Assembly (NCBI RefSeq): GCF_040219215.1
Contig: NZ_JAVJSX010000022.1
Coordinates: 259,930-323,929 of the forward strand
DNA length: 64,000 nucleotides
Direction: 5' to 3'
Origin: Thalassobaculum_A sp040219215
GTDB lineage: Bacteria; Pseudomonadota; Alphaproteobacteria; Thalassobaculales; Thalassobaculaceae
Shown: one piece after another, positions 42,584 to 50,930 of the stretch
How positions within the stretch are numbered: position 1 is the stretch's first letter
Layout: every line of letters begins with the position of its first letter
The notes under the pieces: generated by a model
Told to the model about the DNA's origin: nothing
Seen by the model: only the letters and a program-made list of their open reading frames with translations
The model's database searches: none
Position numbers and translations under genes: made by a program

Positions 42584-43372
42584 ATGACGGAAGTCCGAAG
42601 GGTGGAAGCGAACGGGCTGTCGTTCCGATGCCGGCTCGACGGCAGCGACCACAACGCCCCCTGGGTGGTCTTCAGCAACTCCATCGGCACCGACCTCAGC
42701 GTATGGGATGAACAGGTCGCCGCGCTCGGCGAGCGATTCCGCGTCCTGCGCTACGACCAGCGCGGGCACGGCGGCACGGGTGTTCCGACAGGCCCGTGCG
42801 ACTTCGAGCAACTCGGCGGCGATCTGGTCGCCCTGCTCGATCACTTCCGGATCGAGCGCTGCCGGTTCGTCGGGTTGTCGATGGGTGTGCCGACCGGCCT
42901 GCAGGTCGTCTCGAAGCACCCCAAGCGGATCGAGCGGCTGGTGCTGTGCGACGGTCAGGCCGCGACCGCTCCCGGCGGAGCCGCCGCCTGGGAAGAGCGG
43001 ATCGAACAGGCCCGTACCAAGGGAATGTCGGTGATTGCCGACGCGATGATCGCGCGCTGGTTCGCGCCGGCCTTCATTGCGGCCGGCAAGGCCGACCGGG
43101 TTCGCGCAATGATCGCCAGCACCCCGGTTGACGGCTTTGCCGCCTGTGCCAAGGCGCTGCAGTCCTACGCCTTCACCGACGTTCTGCAGACCATTCGCGT
43201 TCCGACGGTGCTGGTCGTCGGCGCCCGCGACGGGGCGATGCCCGTCACCATGGCCCGCATGGGCGATGCGATCGCAGGCGCCGAGTTGATCGAGATCACC
43301 GACGCCGGGCACATTCCCAACGTCGAACAGCCCGTCGCCTTCAACCGCGCGCTGCTCGGGTTCCTCCAGTAG
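42584..43372 (+). CDS. Beta-ketoadipate enol-lactonase-like alpha/beta hydrolase
   Basis: 262 residues with AAGGA before the ATG. PcaD-type sequence: WVVFSNSIGTDLSVWDEQ (conserved opening), RVLRYDQRGHGGT, nucleophile S99 in GLSMGVPTG, an acid in VGARDGAMP and H243 in DAGHIPNVEQP, so the triad is complete. PcaD opens 3-oxoadipate enol-lactone to 3-oxoadipate, downstream of protocatechuate 3,4-dioxygenase, whose subunits lie at 48472-49759. Strongly PcaD-like, but the family is broad and the other pca genes are incomplete here, so the symbol is not asserted. Confidence 0.85.
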   Translation: MTEVRRVEANGLSFRCRLDGSDHNAPWVVFSNSIGTDLSVWDEQVAALGERFRVLRYDQRGHGGTGVPTGPCDFEQLGGDLVALLDHFRIERCRFVGLSMGVPTGLQVVSKHPKRIERLVLCDGQAATAPGGAAAWEERIEQARTKGMSVIADAMIARWFAPAFIAAGKADRVRAMIASTPVDGFAACAKALQSYAFTDVLQTIRVPTVLVVGARDGAMPVTMARMGDAIAGAELIEITDAGHIPNVEQPVAFNRALLGFLQ

Positions 43373-43490
43373 CGCTTCAATTTTCATTAGGTCATAGATA
43401 CGACTTATTGACTTAATATCGTGCCTGCGCGACGCTGACGATCATCCGCCCCGTTGGTCGACGCCCCAGTCAAGGAAGGCTCGCCGGTCC

Positions 43491-44168
43491 GTGAAACTGC
43501 ATTGGTCCCCCCGGTCTCCGTTCGTCCGCAAGGTCATGATCGTCCTGCACGAGGCAGGTCTGGTCGACCGGGTCGAGTGTGTGCGTTCCGTCGTCGCGTT
43601 CGCGGCACCGCCGAATCCAGACGTGCTCGCCGACAACCCGCTCGGCAAGATCCCGGCGCTGGTTCTGGACGACGGCACCACGCTTTTCGACTCACGGGTG
43701 ATCTGCGAGTACCTCGACAGTCTGGACGACGGTCCGAAGTTGTTTCCCACCGATCCGGTCGAGCGGTTCCGGCAACTGCGCTGGCTGGCCCTGGCGGATG
43801 GGCTGACCGACATCCTTCTGCTGTGGCGCAACGAACGTCTGCGCAAGGGCGGCGGCGACGTTGTGATCCTGGCCGCCTTTGAGACCAAGGTCCGGGCCTG
43901 CTTCGCCGATCTGGAAGCAAACGCTGAAATGCTGGCATCCAGCCGCTTCGGAATCGGGCAGGCGGCGGTGGTCTGCGCGCTCGGCCAGATGGATTTCCGG
44001 TTCCGCGACAGCCGCTGGGAAGCGGCATACCCCCGGCTCGCCGCCTGGTACGCCGACATCCAGACCCGCCCCTCGATCGCCGCGACCGCGGTGCAGGACG
44101 ACACCGCTCCTTCACAAGCCAGTGGGGCCGACGACTCCACGTCGCCGTTCCACTTCGCGGGAGCCTGA
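43491..44168 (+). CDS. Glutathione S-transferase family protein
   Basis: 225 residues from a GTG at 43491. The N-terminal thioredoxin-like domain begins KLHWSPRSPFVRKVMIVLHEAGL, with the serine position of bacterial GSTs, and contains NPLGKIPALVLDDGTTLFDSRVICEYLD (cis-proline and the SNA-like glutathione motif). The C-terminal domain is helical (FRQLRWLALADGLTDILLL). It may conjugate or isomerise a pathway intermediate. It lies 2 bases before the CoA transferase gene, so both are in the rightward catabolic operon. A 118-base AT-rich gap upstream probably holds the promoter. Confidence 0.9.
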   Translation: MKLHWSPRSPFVRKVMIVLHEAGLVDRVECVRSVVAFAAPPNPDVLADNPLGKIPALVLDDGTTLFDSRVICEYLDSLDDGPKLFPTDPVERFRQLRWLALADGLTDILLLWRNERLRKGGGDVVILAAFETKVRACFADLEANAEMLASSRFGIGQAAVVCALGQMDFRFRDSRWEAAYPRLAAWYADIQTRPSIAATAVQDDTAPSQASGADDSTSPFHFAGA

Positions 44169-44170
44169 CC

Positions 44171-45385
44171 GTGGCCGGCCCGCTGTCGCACATCCGCGTG
44201 CTCGACCTCAGCCGGATCATGGCCGGGCCCTGGTCCGGCCAGATCTTCGCCGACCTCGGCGCCGACGTGATCAAGGTCGAGCGCAAGGGTGCCGGCGACG
44301 ACACCCGCGGCTGGGGGCCGCCGTTCCTGAAGGACCGCGACGGCCGCGACACCACCGAGGCCGGCTACTATCTGTCGGTCAACCGTGGCAAGCGCTCGAT
44401 CGAGATCGACCTGGCCGACAGCCACGACCAGGCCATCGTCAAGGCGCTGGCGGCGAAGTCAGACATCCTGCTGGAGAACTTCAAGGTCGGTACGCTGGGC
44501 CGCTACGGGCTCGGCTATGAGGACTTGAAGACAGTCAATCCGCGGCTGATCTACTGCTCGATCACCGGCTTCGGTGCCACCGGCCCGAAGCGCGACCAGG
44601 TCGCCTACGACTTCATGATCCAGGCCATGGGCGGGCTGATGAGCGTCACCGGCGAGCGCGACGACGCGCCCGGCGGCGGTCCGCAGAAAGTCGGGGTGCC
44701 GATCATCGACATGATGACCGGCATGTACGCCACCATCGGCGCCCTGGCGGCGCTGGCCCGCCGGTCCGAGAGCGGCGAGGGAGAGTTCGTCGACGTCGGC
44801 ATGCTGGACGTGTCGGTGGCGTGCCTCGCCAATCAGGCGATGAACCACTTGGTGTCCGGCGCCACGCCGGCGCGAAAGGGCAACAAGCACCCGAACATCC
44901 AGCCGCAGGACGTCTTCGCAGTCAGCGACGGGCACATCGCCATTGCCGTCGGCAACGACGAGCAGTTCCGCCGGTTCGCCGACGCCATCGGCCAGCCGGA
45001 ACTGGCCGACGACCCGCGCTACACCACCAACGTGGAGCGGGTGCGCAATCTCGACACCCTGCACCCGCTGATCTGCGACCGGCTGGCGGAGCAGAGCCTG
45101 CAGCACTGGATCGACGCCTTCGGATCGCGCGGCGTGCCGTGCGGACCGATCAACACCGTCCCGATGGTGTTCGAGGATCCGCAGGTCCGGCACCGGGAGA
45201 TGTTGCGCAAGCTGCCGCACCCCATCGCCGGCGAGGTGCCGCAGGTCGTCAGCCCGCTGCGCTTCACCAACGCCCCACTGACGTTCGACACGCCGCCGCC
45301 GCTGCTGGGCCAGCACACCGACCAGATCCTGGCGGAGCTGGGACTGCCGCCAAGGGCCGAACCGGCCGGAAAGGCCGACCGATGA
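44171..45385 (+). CDS. Class III CoA transferase (CaiB/BaiF family)
   Basis: 404 residues from a GTG at 44171. Family features: LSHIRVLDLSRIMAGPWSGQIFADLGADVIKVE, LENFKVGTLGRYGLGYEDL and the catalytic aspartate D180 in VPIIDMMTGMYATIGALAAL, which forms the acyl-CoA anhydride intermediate. Transfers CoA between carboxylic acids such as succinate and a pathway acid. The gene overlaps the next start (ATGA at 45382), placing it in the same translational unit as the CMD-family and fumarase-like genes. Substrate unknown. Confidence 0.93.
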   Translation: MAGPLSHIRVLDLSRIMAGPWSGQIFADLGADVIKVERKGAGDDTRGWGPPFLKDRDGRDTTEAGYYLSVNRGKRSIEIDLADSHDQAIVKALAAKSDILLENFKVGTLGRYGLGYEDLKTVNPRLIYCSITGFGATGPKRDQVAYDFMIQAMGGLMSVTGERDDAPGGGPQKVGVPIIDMMTGMYATIGALAALARRSESGEGEFVDVGMLDVSVACLANQAMNHLVSGATPARKGNKHPNIQPQDVFAVSDGHIAIAVGNDEQFRRFADAIGQPELADDPRYTTNVERVRNLDTLHPLICDRLAEQSLQHWIDAFGSRGVPCGPINTVPMVFEDPQVRHREMLRKLPHPIAGEVPQVVSPLRFTNAPLTFDTPPPLLGQHTDQILAELGLPPRAEPAGKADR

Positions 45386-46011
45386 CCGGCGCGCGCATCG
45401 CGTTTCCCACGCCCGAAACCATGTCGCCCGAGCAGCGCCAGGTCCATGACTCGGTGGTCAGCGGGCCGCGCGGCGTGGTGATCGGCCCGCTGCGCGCCGC
45501 GCTGCACAGCCCGGAGCTGGCGGACCGCTGGCAGCAGCTCGGCGCGTTCCTGCGGTTCCGTACCTGCCTGCCGCCGCGCCTCAACGAACTGGCGATCCTG
45601 GTGACCGGCCGGCGCTGGAACAGCGAGTTGGAGTGGGTGGTCCACGCCGATGCCGCCCTGAAGGCCGGACTCGACCCCGCGATCATCGAAGCAATCCGCC
45701 AGTCCGAACCACCGCGGTTCAGCGACGACCAGGAAGCCGAGATCTACGCCTACGCCCGCGAGATGCAGCTGACCGGCCAGGTCAGCGATCCGACCTACAA
45801 CGCGGTGCTGAAACGCTGGCAGGAACGCGGCGTCGTCGAGCTGACGGCGCTGATCGGCTACTACACGATGGTGTCGATGACCTTGAACGCGCATCGTATC
45901 CCCCTGCCCGACAGCATGACGCCGCAGCTGTACCCAAATGGCGAAGCGCCGCCGACAGCCCTGAGCACCCTTGCCGCCGCCCACTCGACGCCCGCGAAAG
46001 ACCAGCCATGA
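45382..46011 (+). CDS. Carboxymuconolactone-decarboxylase-family protein without CxxC
   Basis: 209 residues starting in the stop of the CoA transferase gene. CMD helical domain: RLNELAILVTGRRWNSELEWVVHADAALKAGLD, where the region that holds CxxC in AhpD is instead SELEWVVH. This is the non-redox branch typical of PcaC-like and uncharacterised CMD proteins. PcaC decarboxylates 4-carboxymuconolactone, a step expected between the dioxygenase and the PcaD-like enzyme of this region, so a decarboxylase role fits context but is not proven. Coupled to the next gene through ATGA at 46008. Confidence 0.85.
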   Translation: MTGARIAFPTPETMSPEQRQVHDSVVSGPRGVVIGPLRAALHSPELADRWQQLGAFLRFRTCLPPRLNELAILVTGRRWNSELEWVVHADAALKAGLDPAIIEAIRQSEPPRFSDDQEAEIYAYAREMQLTGQVSDPTYNAVLKRWQERGVVELTALIGYYTMVSMTLNAHRIPLPDSMTPQLYPNGEAPPTALSTLAAAHSTPAKDQP

Positions 46012-46877
46012 CCATCACTTACGACCTTGTGAAGTCGGTCGCCGCCCAGGTCTACGAAGCCGCGCTGAAGAAGGTTCCGGAAGACACCAAGGATGCGCTG
46101 CGCCGCGCCATGGAGGCGGAGACCAAGGAGGTCTCGAAGAAGACGCTGAACTTCATGCTGCGCAGCGCGCTGGCCGCCGAAGAGAAGGATCACCTTGTCT
46201 GCTCCGACTCCGGCATCCCGGTGTACTTCGTGAAGGTCGGCACCGGCGCCCGGCTCGGCTTCGATGTCCGCCAGGCGATCTCCGACGGCTTCGACCATCT
46301 GGTCGAGACCATAAAGCCGCCGATCCTCAAGCACGTGACCAACCCCCTGACCCTGGAACGCGGTTACCAGGGCAAGGAAATGCCGATCACCACCTTCGAC
46401 ATGATCGCCGACGCCGACCACATCGACATGCTGTGCTCGCCCAAGGCGCTGGGCGGCGGGCGCTGGGCGGCGCTGGAGATCTTCACCTTCCCGTCCCTGG
46501 AGACCATCGAGACCTACGTCATGCAATGCGTGATGAAGGCCGGATCGCAACATTGCCCGCCGGTGATCATCGGCGTCGGCATCGGCGGCACCTTCGACTA
46601 CGCCGCCAAGCTGGCCAAGGAGGCGACCCTGCGCCCGCTCGGCTCGGTCAACGACGACCCGATCCTGCGCGACATGGAGGCGCGGCTGACCAAGGCGGTC
46701 AACGCCACCGGCTTCGGTCCGATGGGCACCGGCGGCGACACCACGGCCCTGGCGGTGCACGTCGACTACGCGGCCAGCCACGGCTTCATTCCGGTCGCCG
46801 TCTGCTTCAACTGCTGGATCAATCGGCGGATGGGCGCGAGGATCGCGGCCGACGGTACCGTCACGCTCTACGAATAG
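46008..46877 (+). CDS. Fumarate/tartrate dehydratase class I, alpha subunit
   Basis: 289 residues, the length of two-subunit class I hydro-lyase alpha chains (TtdA/FumA N-terminal domain). Fe-S ligand candidates are C65 in HLVCSDSGIPVYFV, C183 in GSQHCPPVIIGVGIGGTFD and C269 in CFNCWINRRMG, all in family-conserved motifs. With the beta chain just downstream it forms an oxygen-sensitive [4Fe-4S] enzyme that adds or removes water on a dicarboxylate: fumarate, tartrate, mesaconate or a related acid. The start overlaps the CMD gene stop (ATGA). Which substrate cannot be told from sequence; a catabolic role rather than the TCA cycle is suggested by the neighbours. Confidence 0.92.
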   Translation: MTITYDLVKSVAAQVYEAALKKVPEDTKDALRRAMEAETKEVSKKTLNFMLRSALAAEEKDHLVCSDSGIPVYFVKVGTGARLGFDVRQAISDGFDHLVETIKPPILKHVTNPLTLERGYQGKEMPITTFDMIADADHIDMLCSPKALGGGRWAALEIFTFPSLETIETYVMQCVMKAGSQHCPPVIIGVGIGGTFDYAAKLAKEATLRPLGSVNDDPILRDMEARLTKAVNATGFGPMGTGGDTTALAVHVDYAASHGFIPVAVCFNCWINRRMGARIAADGTVTLYE

Positions 46878-46888
46878 GGAACGGCGCG

Positions 46889-47530
46889 ATGGGCAACACC
46901 TACACCCTGAATTTTCCGGTCCAGGAAGCCGACATCCGCAAACTGGCGCTCGGCGACATGGTCTATCTCGACGGAGAGATCGTGATGACCGCCGGACTGC
47001 CGACCCACCAGCGCATCGTGCGCTGCCTGGAGAACGGCACCGAGTTGCCGACCGACCTGACCAACGCCGGGTTCTTCCACCTCGGCAGCTACAACACCGA
47101 AGACGACGGGGTGTTCGACGTCCTGTACCTGAACCCCACCACCAGCACCCGTTTCAACGAGTACATGCCGACTCTGATCCGGTCGTTCGGGCTGCGCGCG
47201 GTCGGCGGCAAGGGCGGGCTCGACCGGGCCTGCGCCGAGGCCATGAAGGAGGTCGGCTGCGTCTACCTCTCCTTCCTCGGCGGCGGTTGCACCGTGCTGT
47301 CGGAGGCGATCCGCGAGGTGACCTCGGTCAGCTGGAACGACATGATCTCGCACTACCGGATCGTGAAGCTGCGGGTCGAGCAGCTCGGCCCGCTGACGGT
47401 CGCGATCGATGCCCACGGCAACAGCCTTTACGACAACCTTCAGGAAGACGCCGAGAAGGCGATGCCGCAGATCCTCGCCGACCTGCGTACCGCCCGGGAA
47501 GCAGCAGCCAGCGGAGACACATCACGATGA
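46889..47530 (+). CDS. Fumarate/tartrate dehydratase class I, beta subunit
   Basis: 213 residues. TtdB/FumA C-terminal domain: VYLDGEIVMTAGLPTHQRI (catalytic loop with TAGRDxAH-like pattern here changed to TAGLPTHQR), LYLNPTTSTRFNEYMPTLIRSFGLRAVGGKGGL and LSFLGGGCTVLSE. The loop is TAGLPTHQR where many family members have TARDxAHKR; histidine and the following basic residue are kept. It is 11 bases after the alpha gene and overlaps the dehydrogenase gene by ATGA at 47527, so alpha, beta and dehydrogenase are translated together. Confidence 0.9.
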   Translation: MGNTYTLNFPVQEADIRKLALGDMVYLDGEIVMTAGLPTHQRIVRCLENGTELPTDLTNAGFFHLGSYNTEDDGVFDVLYLNPTTSTRFNEYMPTLIRSFGLRAVGGKGGLDRACAEAMKEVGCVYLSFLGGGCTVLSEAIREVTSVSWNDMISHYRIVKLRVEQLGPLTVAIDAHGNSLYDNLQEDAEKAMPQILADLRTAREAAASGDTSR

Positions 47531-48444
47531 CCGAGACCGGCACCGTTCTGGTCGTCACGACCATCCCCAAAGACCTGCGCGACGCGTTGTCCGCCGAATA
47601 CCGCCTGCAGGACCATCAGAAGGCGCCGGACGGGACCTGGGCGCAGCAGCCGGGGATCGGCGTCGCACTCACCACCAGCATGGCCGGTGCCGATGCGGCC
47701 CTGATGGACGCGCTGCCGGACCTCAAGCTGATCGCCTGCCAGGGTGTCGGCCTCGACAAGATCGACCTTGCCGCCGCCGAGGCAAGGGGGATCCGGGTCG
47801 CCAACACGCCGGACGTTCTGACCGAGGACACCGCCGACTTCGGTATTGCGCTGATCTACGCCACCGCGCGCAGCATCGTGCGGGCCGACCAGTTCGTGCG
47901 TGCCGGCCGTTGGCCCAACGAGCGGATCACGCCGTCGCGCCGGGTCTCGGGCAAGACCGTCGGCATCGTCGGGCTGGGCCGGATCGGTCAGACCGTGGCG
48001 CGCAAGGCCGAGGGCCTGGGCCTCACCGTGCTGTACAGCGGGCCGCGCGCCAAGCCGGACGTCGGCTACCGGTTCGTGGCCGACGTGGTGGACCTCGCCG
48101 CCCAGGCCGACTTCCTGGTCCTGACCTGTCCCGGCGGGCCGGCGACCGACAAGATGATCGACGCCCGCGTCCTCGAGGCCCTCGGCCCGGACGGAATCCT
48201 GATCAACATCGCCCGCGGCTCGGTGGTCGACGAGGCGGCGCTGATCGACGCGCTGGAGCGCAAAGCCATCGCCGGCGCCGGCCTCGACGTGTTCGCCAAC
48301 GAACCGAAGTTCGACGAGACGTTTCTCAAATTCGAGAACGTGGTGCTGCAACCGCACTACGCCAGCATCACCTTCGAGACCCGCAAAGCGATCATTGGCC
48401 TGCTGCAGAAAGCCATCGCCGAGACCTTTGCCCAAGCAACCTGA
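47527..48444 (+). CDS. D-2-hydroxyacid dehydrogenase, NAD(P)-dependent
   Basis: 305 residues. Substrate and NAD domains of the D-isomer-specific dehydrogenase family: VGIVGLGRIGQ nucleotide loop at 145-155, and the catalytic set R230 in NIARGSVVDE, E259 in DVFANEP and H277 in LQPHYAS, all intact. The residue region after the second strand (YSGPRAKPDVGYR) has arginine close to the glycine loop's acidic site, which often means NADPH, as in glyoxylate/hydroxypyruvate reductases. It would oxidise or make a 2-hydroxyacid that the dehydratase next door uses or produces. Confidence 0.92.
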   Translation: MTETGTVLVVTTIPKDLRDALSAEYRLQDHQKAPDGTWAQQPGIGVALTTSMAGADAALMDALPDLKLIACQGVGLDKIDLAAAEARGIRVANTPDVLTEDTADFGIALIYATARSIVRADQFVRAGRWPNERITPSRRVSGKTVGIVGLGRIGQTVARKAEGLGLTVLYSGPRAKPDVGYRFVADVVDLAAQADFLVLTCPGGPATDKMIDARVLEALGPDGILINIARGSVVDEAALIDALERKAIAGAGLDVFANEPKFDETFLKFENVVLQPHYASITFETRKAIIGLLQKAIAETFAQAT

Positions 48445-48471
48445 CACTCCCGCAACCATCGACGTGCCGGC

Positions 48472-49092
48472 ATGCCGACATCCAACAACCCGCCCTTCAC
48501 GCCGGAAGCCACCATCGGGCCGTTCTTCCCGTTCGCCTTCACCGAGGTGATGCCGGGATCAGCGGCCGTTCCGGGCCCCGGGCTCAGCCAGCGACCCGAT
48601 GGCCAATCGGTCGTCCTGTCGGGACGGATCCTTGCCAGCGACGGCATCGGCGTCCGCAACATGATCCTGGAAAGCTGGCAGGCCAACGCGCATGGTCGCT
48701 ACCGTCACCCCGACGACCGAAGCGCGCGGCCGCTCGACCCGTCCTTCCACGGTTTCGCCAGGGTGCGCACGTCGGCCTCCGGCCAGTTTCGCCTGGAGAC
48801 GATCAAGCCCGGCGCCCATCCGTGTGCCGACGGTTCCGCAACGCGGGCGCCGCACCTGCGGCTCACGGTGTTCGGGTCGGGTATCGATCGGCTCGTGACC
48901 TTTGTCTACTTCGACGACGAGGCAGTGAACGCTGGTGATCCGGTGCTGGCCAGCCTTGAGGAACCGCTGCGAGCGCGCCTGATCGCCCGTCGGTGCGCGG
49001 ATGACGACGGTGACGGCTTCACGGGCTACCGCCTCGACCTCATCCTGCGGGGCGAGGGTGAGACGCCGTTCTTCGATGACTGGAGCACCTAG
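48472..49092 (+). CDS. pcaG: Intradiol dioxygenase, protocatechuate 3,4-dioxygenase alpha-like subunit
   Basis: 206 residues (Pseudomonas PcaG about 200). Intradiol beta-barrel with the alpha-subunit opening TPEATIGPFFPFAF, VLSGRILASDGIGVRNMILESWQANAHGRYRHPDD, GFARVRTSASGQFRLETIKPGAH. The iron ligands are not all kept (APHLRLTVFGSG instead of HIH), as expected for alpha chains, which lack the metal but shape the active site. It precedes the beta gene by 4 bases. The true substrate could be protocatechuate or a substituted catechol. Confidence 0.85.
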   Translation: MPTSNNPPFTPEATIGPFFPFAFTEVMPGSAAVPGPGLSQRPDGQSVVLSGRILASDGIGVRNMILESWQANAHGRYRHPDDRSARPLDPSFHGFARVRTSASGQFRLETIKPGAHPCADGSATRAPHLRLTVFGSGIDRLVTFVYFDDEAVNAGDPVLASLEEPLRARLIARRCADDDGDGFTGYRLDLILRGEGETPFFDDWST

Positions 49093-49096
49093 CCCG

Positions 49097-49759
49097 ATGG
49101 ACCGCCAGGATACCCGGACCCTCGCCGTGGTCACCCAGGACCGAGAAAGCGAAGCCCGCACGCCCGCACAGCCGCTGCGCCGGATCCCGATGCAGGCCTG
49201 CGACCCATTCACGCCGCAGCCGCCACTTCAGGAGTGGCCGGGACCGAGCAGCCTCGACCTGTCGCGCATCGCGCCCGGGCGACCGGTCGCACAGGGCGAG
49301 GTGATCGAGGTGTCGGGACGCATCCTCGACGAGGACATGCGGCCGGTATCGGGCGCGCTGGTCGAGATCTGGAACTGCAACAGCCACGGGCGCTACTCGC
49401 ACATCGACGACAACAACGTCGACGCCGCGCTGGATCCGAATTTCCTCGGCTTCGGACGGCTGATGACCGACAGCGGGGGCGCCTACCGTCTGCGGACGAT
49501 CCGGCCCGCCGCCTATCTGGCGCGTGCCGACATCGGCTGGTGGCGCCCGCCGCACATCCATTTCTCGATTCTCGGCGGCGGCCCGCAGCTGGTAACCCAG
49601 ATGTACTTCCCGGGCGATCCGCTGAACGAGAAGGACCCCATCCACATGATCATCCCGCCCGAGCAGCGGCCCGGTTCGATCGCCAGAACCGATGAAGGTG
49701 GCTTACGGTGGGACATCGTCATGCGCGGCCGACACCGGACGCCATTCGACGACGAGTGA
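49097..49759 (+). CDS. pcaH: Intradiol dioxygenase, protocatechuate 3,4-dioxygenase beta-like subunit
   Basis: 220 residues, slightly shorter than typical PcaH (about 235-240). All four Fe(III) ligands are present: Y100 in HGRYSHIDD, Y140 in RPAAYLAR, H153 and H155 in PPHIHFS; R150 in WWRPPH matches the arginine near the iron. It opens the aromatic ring between the two hydroxyls to give a carboxymuconate. The pairing with an alpha-type subunit 4 bases upstream supports protocatechuate-type chemistry, although the HGRYSHIDDNN and ADIGWW loops differ from the classical enzyme and may alter specificity. Confidence 0.87.
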   Translation: MDRQDTRTLAVVTQDRESEARTPAQPLRRIPMQACDPFTPQPPLQEWPGPSSLDLSRIAPGRPVAQGEVIEVSGRILDEDMRPVSGALVEIWNCNSHGRYSHIDDNNVDAALDPNFLGFGRLMTDSGGAYRLRTIRPAAYLARADIGWWRPPHIHFSILGGGPQLVTQMYFPGDPLNEKDPIHMIIPPEQRPGSIARTDEGGLRWDIVMRGRHRTPFDDE

Positions 49760-49778
49760 TCGTACCGGAGCGCCAGCC

Positions 49779-50915
49779 TTGACCGTCACGCTCAGCATCG
49801 CATCCGTCACCGCACACGTGTTCCGATATCCCCTGGAGCAGGTGGTGCAGACCTCGTTCGGAGTAATGGCCGACCGCCCGATGGTGTTGGTCAGCGTCAC
49901 CGACACCAGCGGCGAGACCGGCTGGGGCGAGGTGTGGTGCAACTTCCCCGGCGTCGGCGCCGAACACCGGGCCCGGTTGGTCGACAGCGTCCTGGCACCC
50001 CTGCTGACCGGCCGGTCGTTCGACGGCGCCGCGGCCGCGTTTCATCACATGACCGAGGCCACCGCGGTGCTGGCCATCCAATGCGCCGAGCCGGGGCCGT
50101 TTGCCCAGGCGATCGCCGGACTGGACACCGCGTTGTGGGATCTGTCGGGACGGCTGGCGGGACAGCCGCTGTGGCGCCTGCTGGGCGGGCGGGAGCCGAC
50201 GGTGCCGGTCTATGCCAGCGGCCTCAACCCCACCTCGCCCGAGACCCTGGCCGCCCGGCGCTTCGAGGAAGGGTATCGGGCGTTCAAGCTGAAGATCGGG
50301 TTCGGCGCCGACCGCGACATCGCCAACCTGCAGGCCCTGCGCTCCACTCTTGGCCCCGACGCACGCCTGATGGTCGACGCCAACCAGGGCTGGACGCTGG
50401 AGCAGGCGTTGCACGCCGCACCGATGATCGAGCGGTTCGACCTCGACTGGCTGGAGGAGCCGTTGCGGGCCGACACGCCATGGTCGGACTGGCGCACGCT
50501 GCGGGACGCGACGGCGATCCCGCTGGCGGCCGGGGAGAACCTGATGGGCGACGCCGCGTTCGACAGCGCACTGGACGCCAGTGTGCTGGGCGTCGTCCAG
50601 CCCGATCTGGCGAAATGGGGCGGGCTCACCGCCTGCCTGCCACTGGCGGGCCGCATCCTTGCCTCCGGTGCGCGCTACTGCCCGCACTATCTCGGCGGCG
50701 GTATCGGATTGCTGGCGTCGGCGCACCTGCTCGCGGCGGCCGGTGGCGACGGCATCCTGGAGATTGACGCCAATCCCAATCCTTTGCGAACGCTGCTGTG
50801 CGGCCCGCTCGGAACCATCGACAATGGTCGTTCGGTTCTGACGGATGAGTCTGGACTGGGAGTCGTTCCACACCTGTCGGATCTGGAAGGCTTTGCGGTC
50901 CCGCACCGGTGGTAG
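49779..50915 (+). CDS. Enolase-superfamily enzyme, mandelate-racemase type
   Basis: 378 residues from a TTG at 49779, with CGGAG nine bases upstream. Two-domain MR/MLE fold. Visible active-site set: K170-L-K172 (KxK), D200 in VDANQGW, E226/E227 in WLEEPL, E253 in AGEN, D276 in QPDLAKWGG and H303 in CPHYLGGG. The D276-H303 pair has the exact spacing of the Asp270-His297 dyad of mandelate racemase, so it fits racemases and acid-sugar dehydratases better than muconate cycloisomerase, which lacks that histidine; K279 is also present. Located 19 bases after the dioxygenase beta gene, so in the same operon. Substrate unknown. Confidence 0.88.
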   Translation: MTVTLSIASVTAHVFRYPLEQVVQTSFGVMADRPMVLVSVTDTSGETGWGEVWCNFPGVGAEHRARLVDSVLAPLLTGRSFDGAAAAFHHMTEATAVLAIQCAEPGPFAQAIAGLDTALWDLSGRLAGQPLWRLLGGREPTVPVYASGLNPTSPETLAARRFEEGYRAFKLKIGFGADRDIANLQALRSTLGPDARLMVDANQGWTLEQALHAAPMIERFDLDWLEEPLRADTPWSDWRTLRDATAIPLAAGENLMGDAAFDSALDASVLGVVQPDLAKWGGLTACLPLAGRILASGARYCPHYLGGGIGLLASAHLLAAAGGDGILEIDANPNPLRTLLCGPLGTIDNGRSVLTDESGLGVVPHLSDLEGFAVPHRW

Positions 50916-50930
50916 CGGGACCGGCTTGGT

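Noticed and set aside
49779..50915. Muconate cycloisomerase (catB/pcaB equivalent)
   Set aside because: The D276/H303 pair and E253 match the mandelate-racemase subgroup; proximity to pcaGH alone is not enough.
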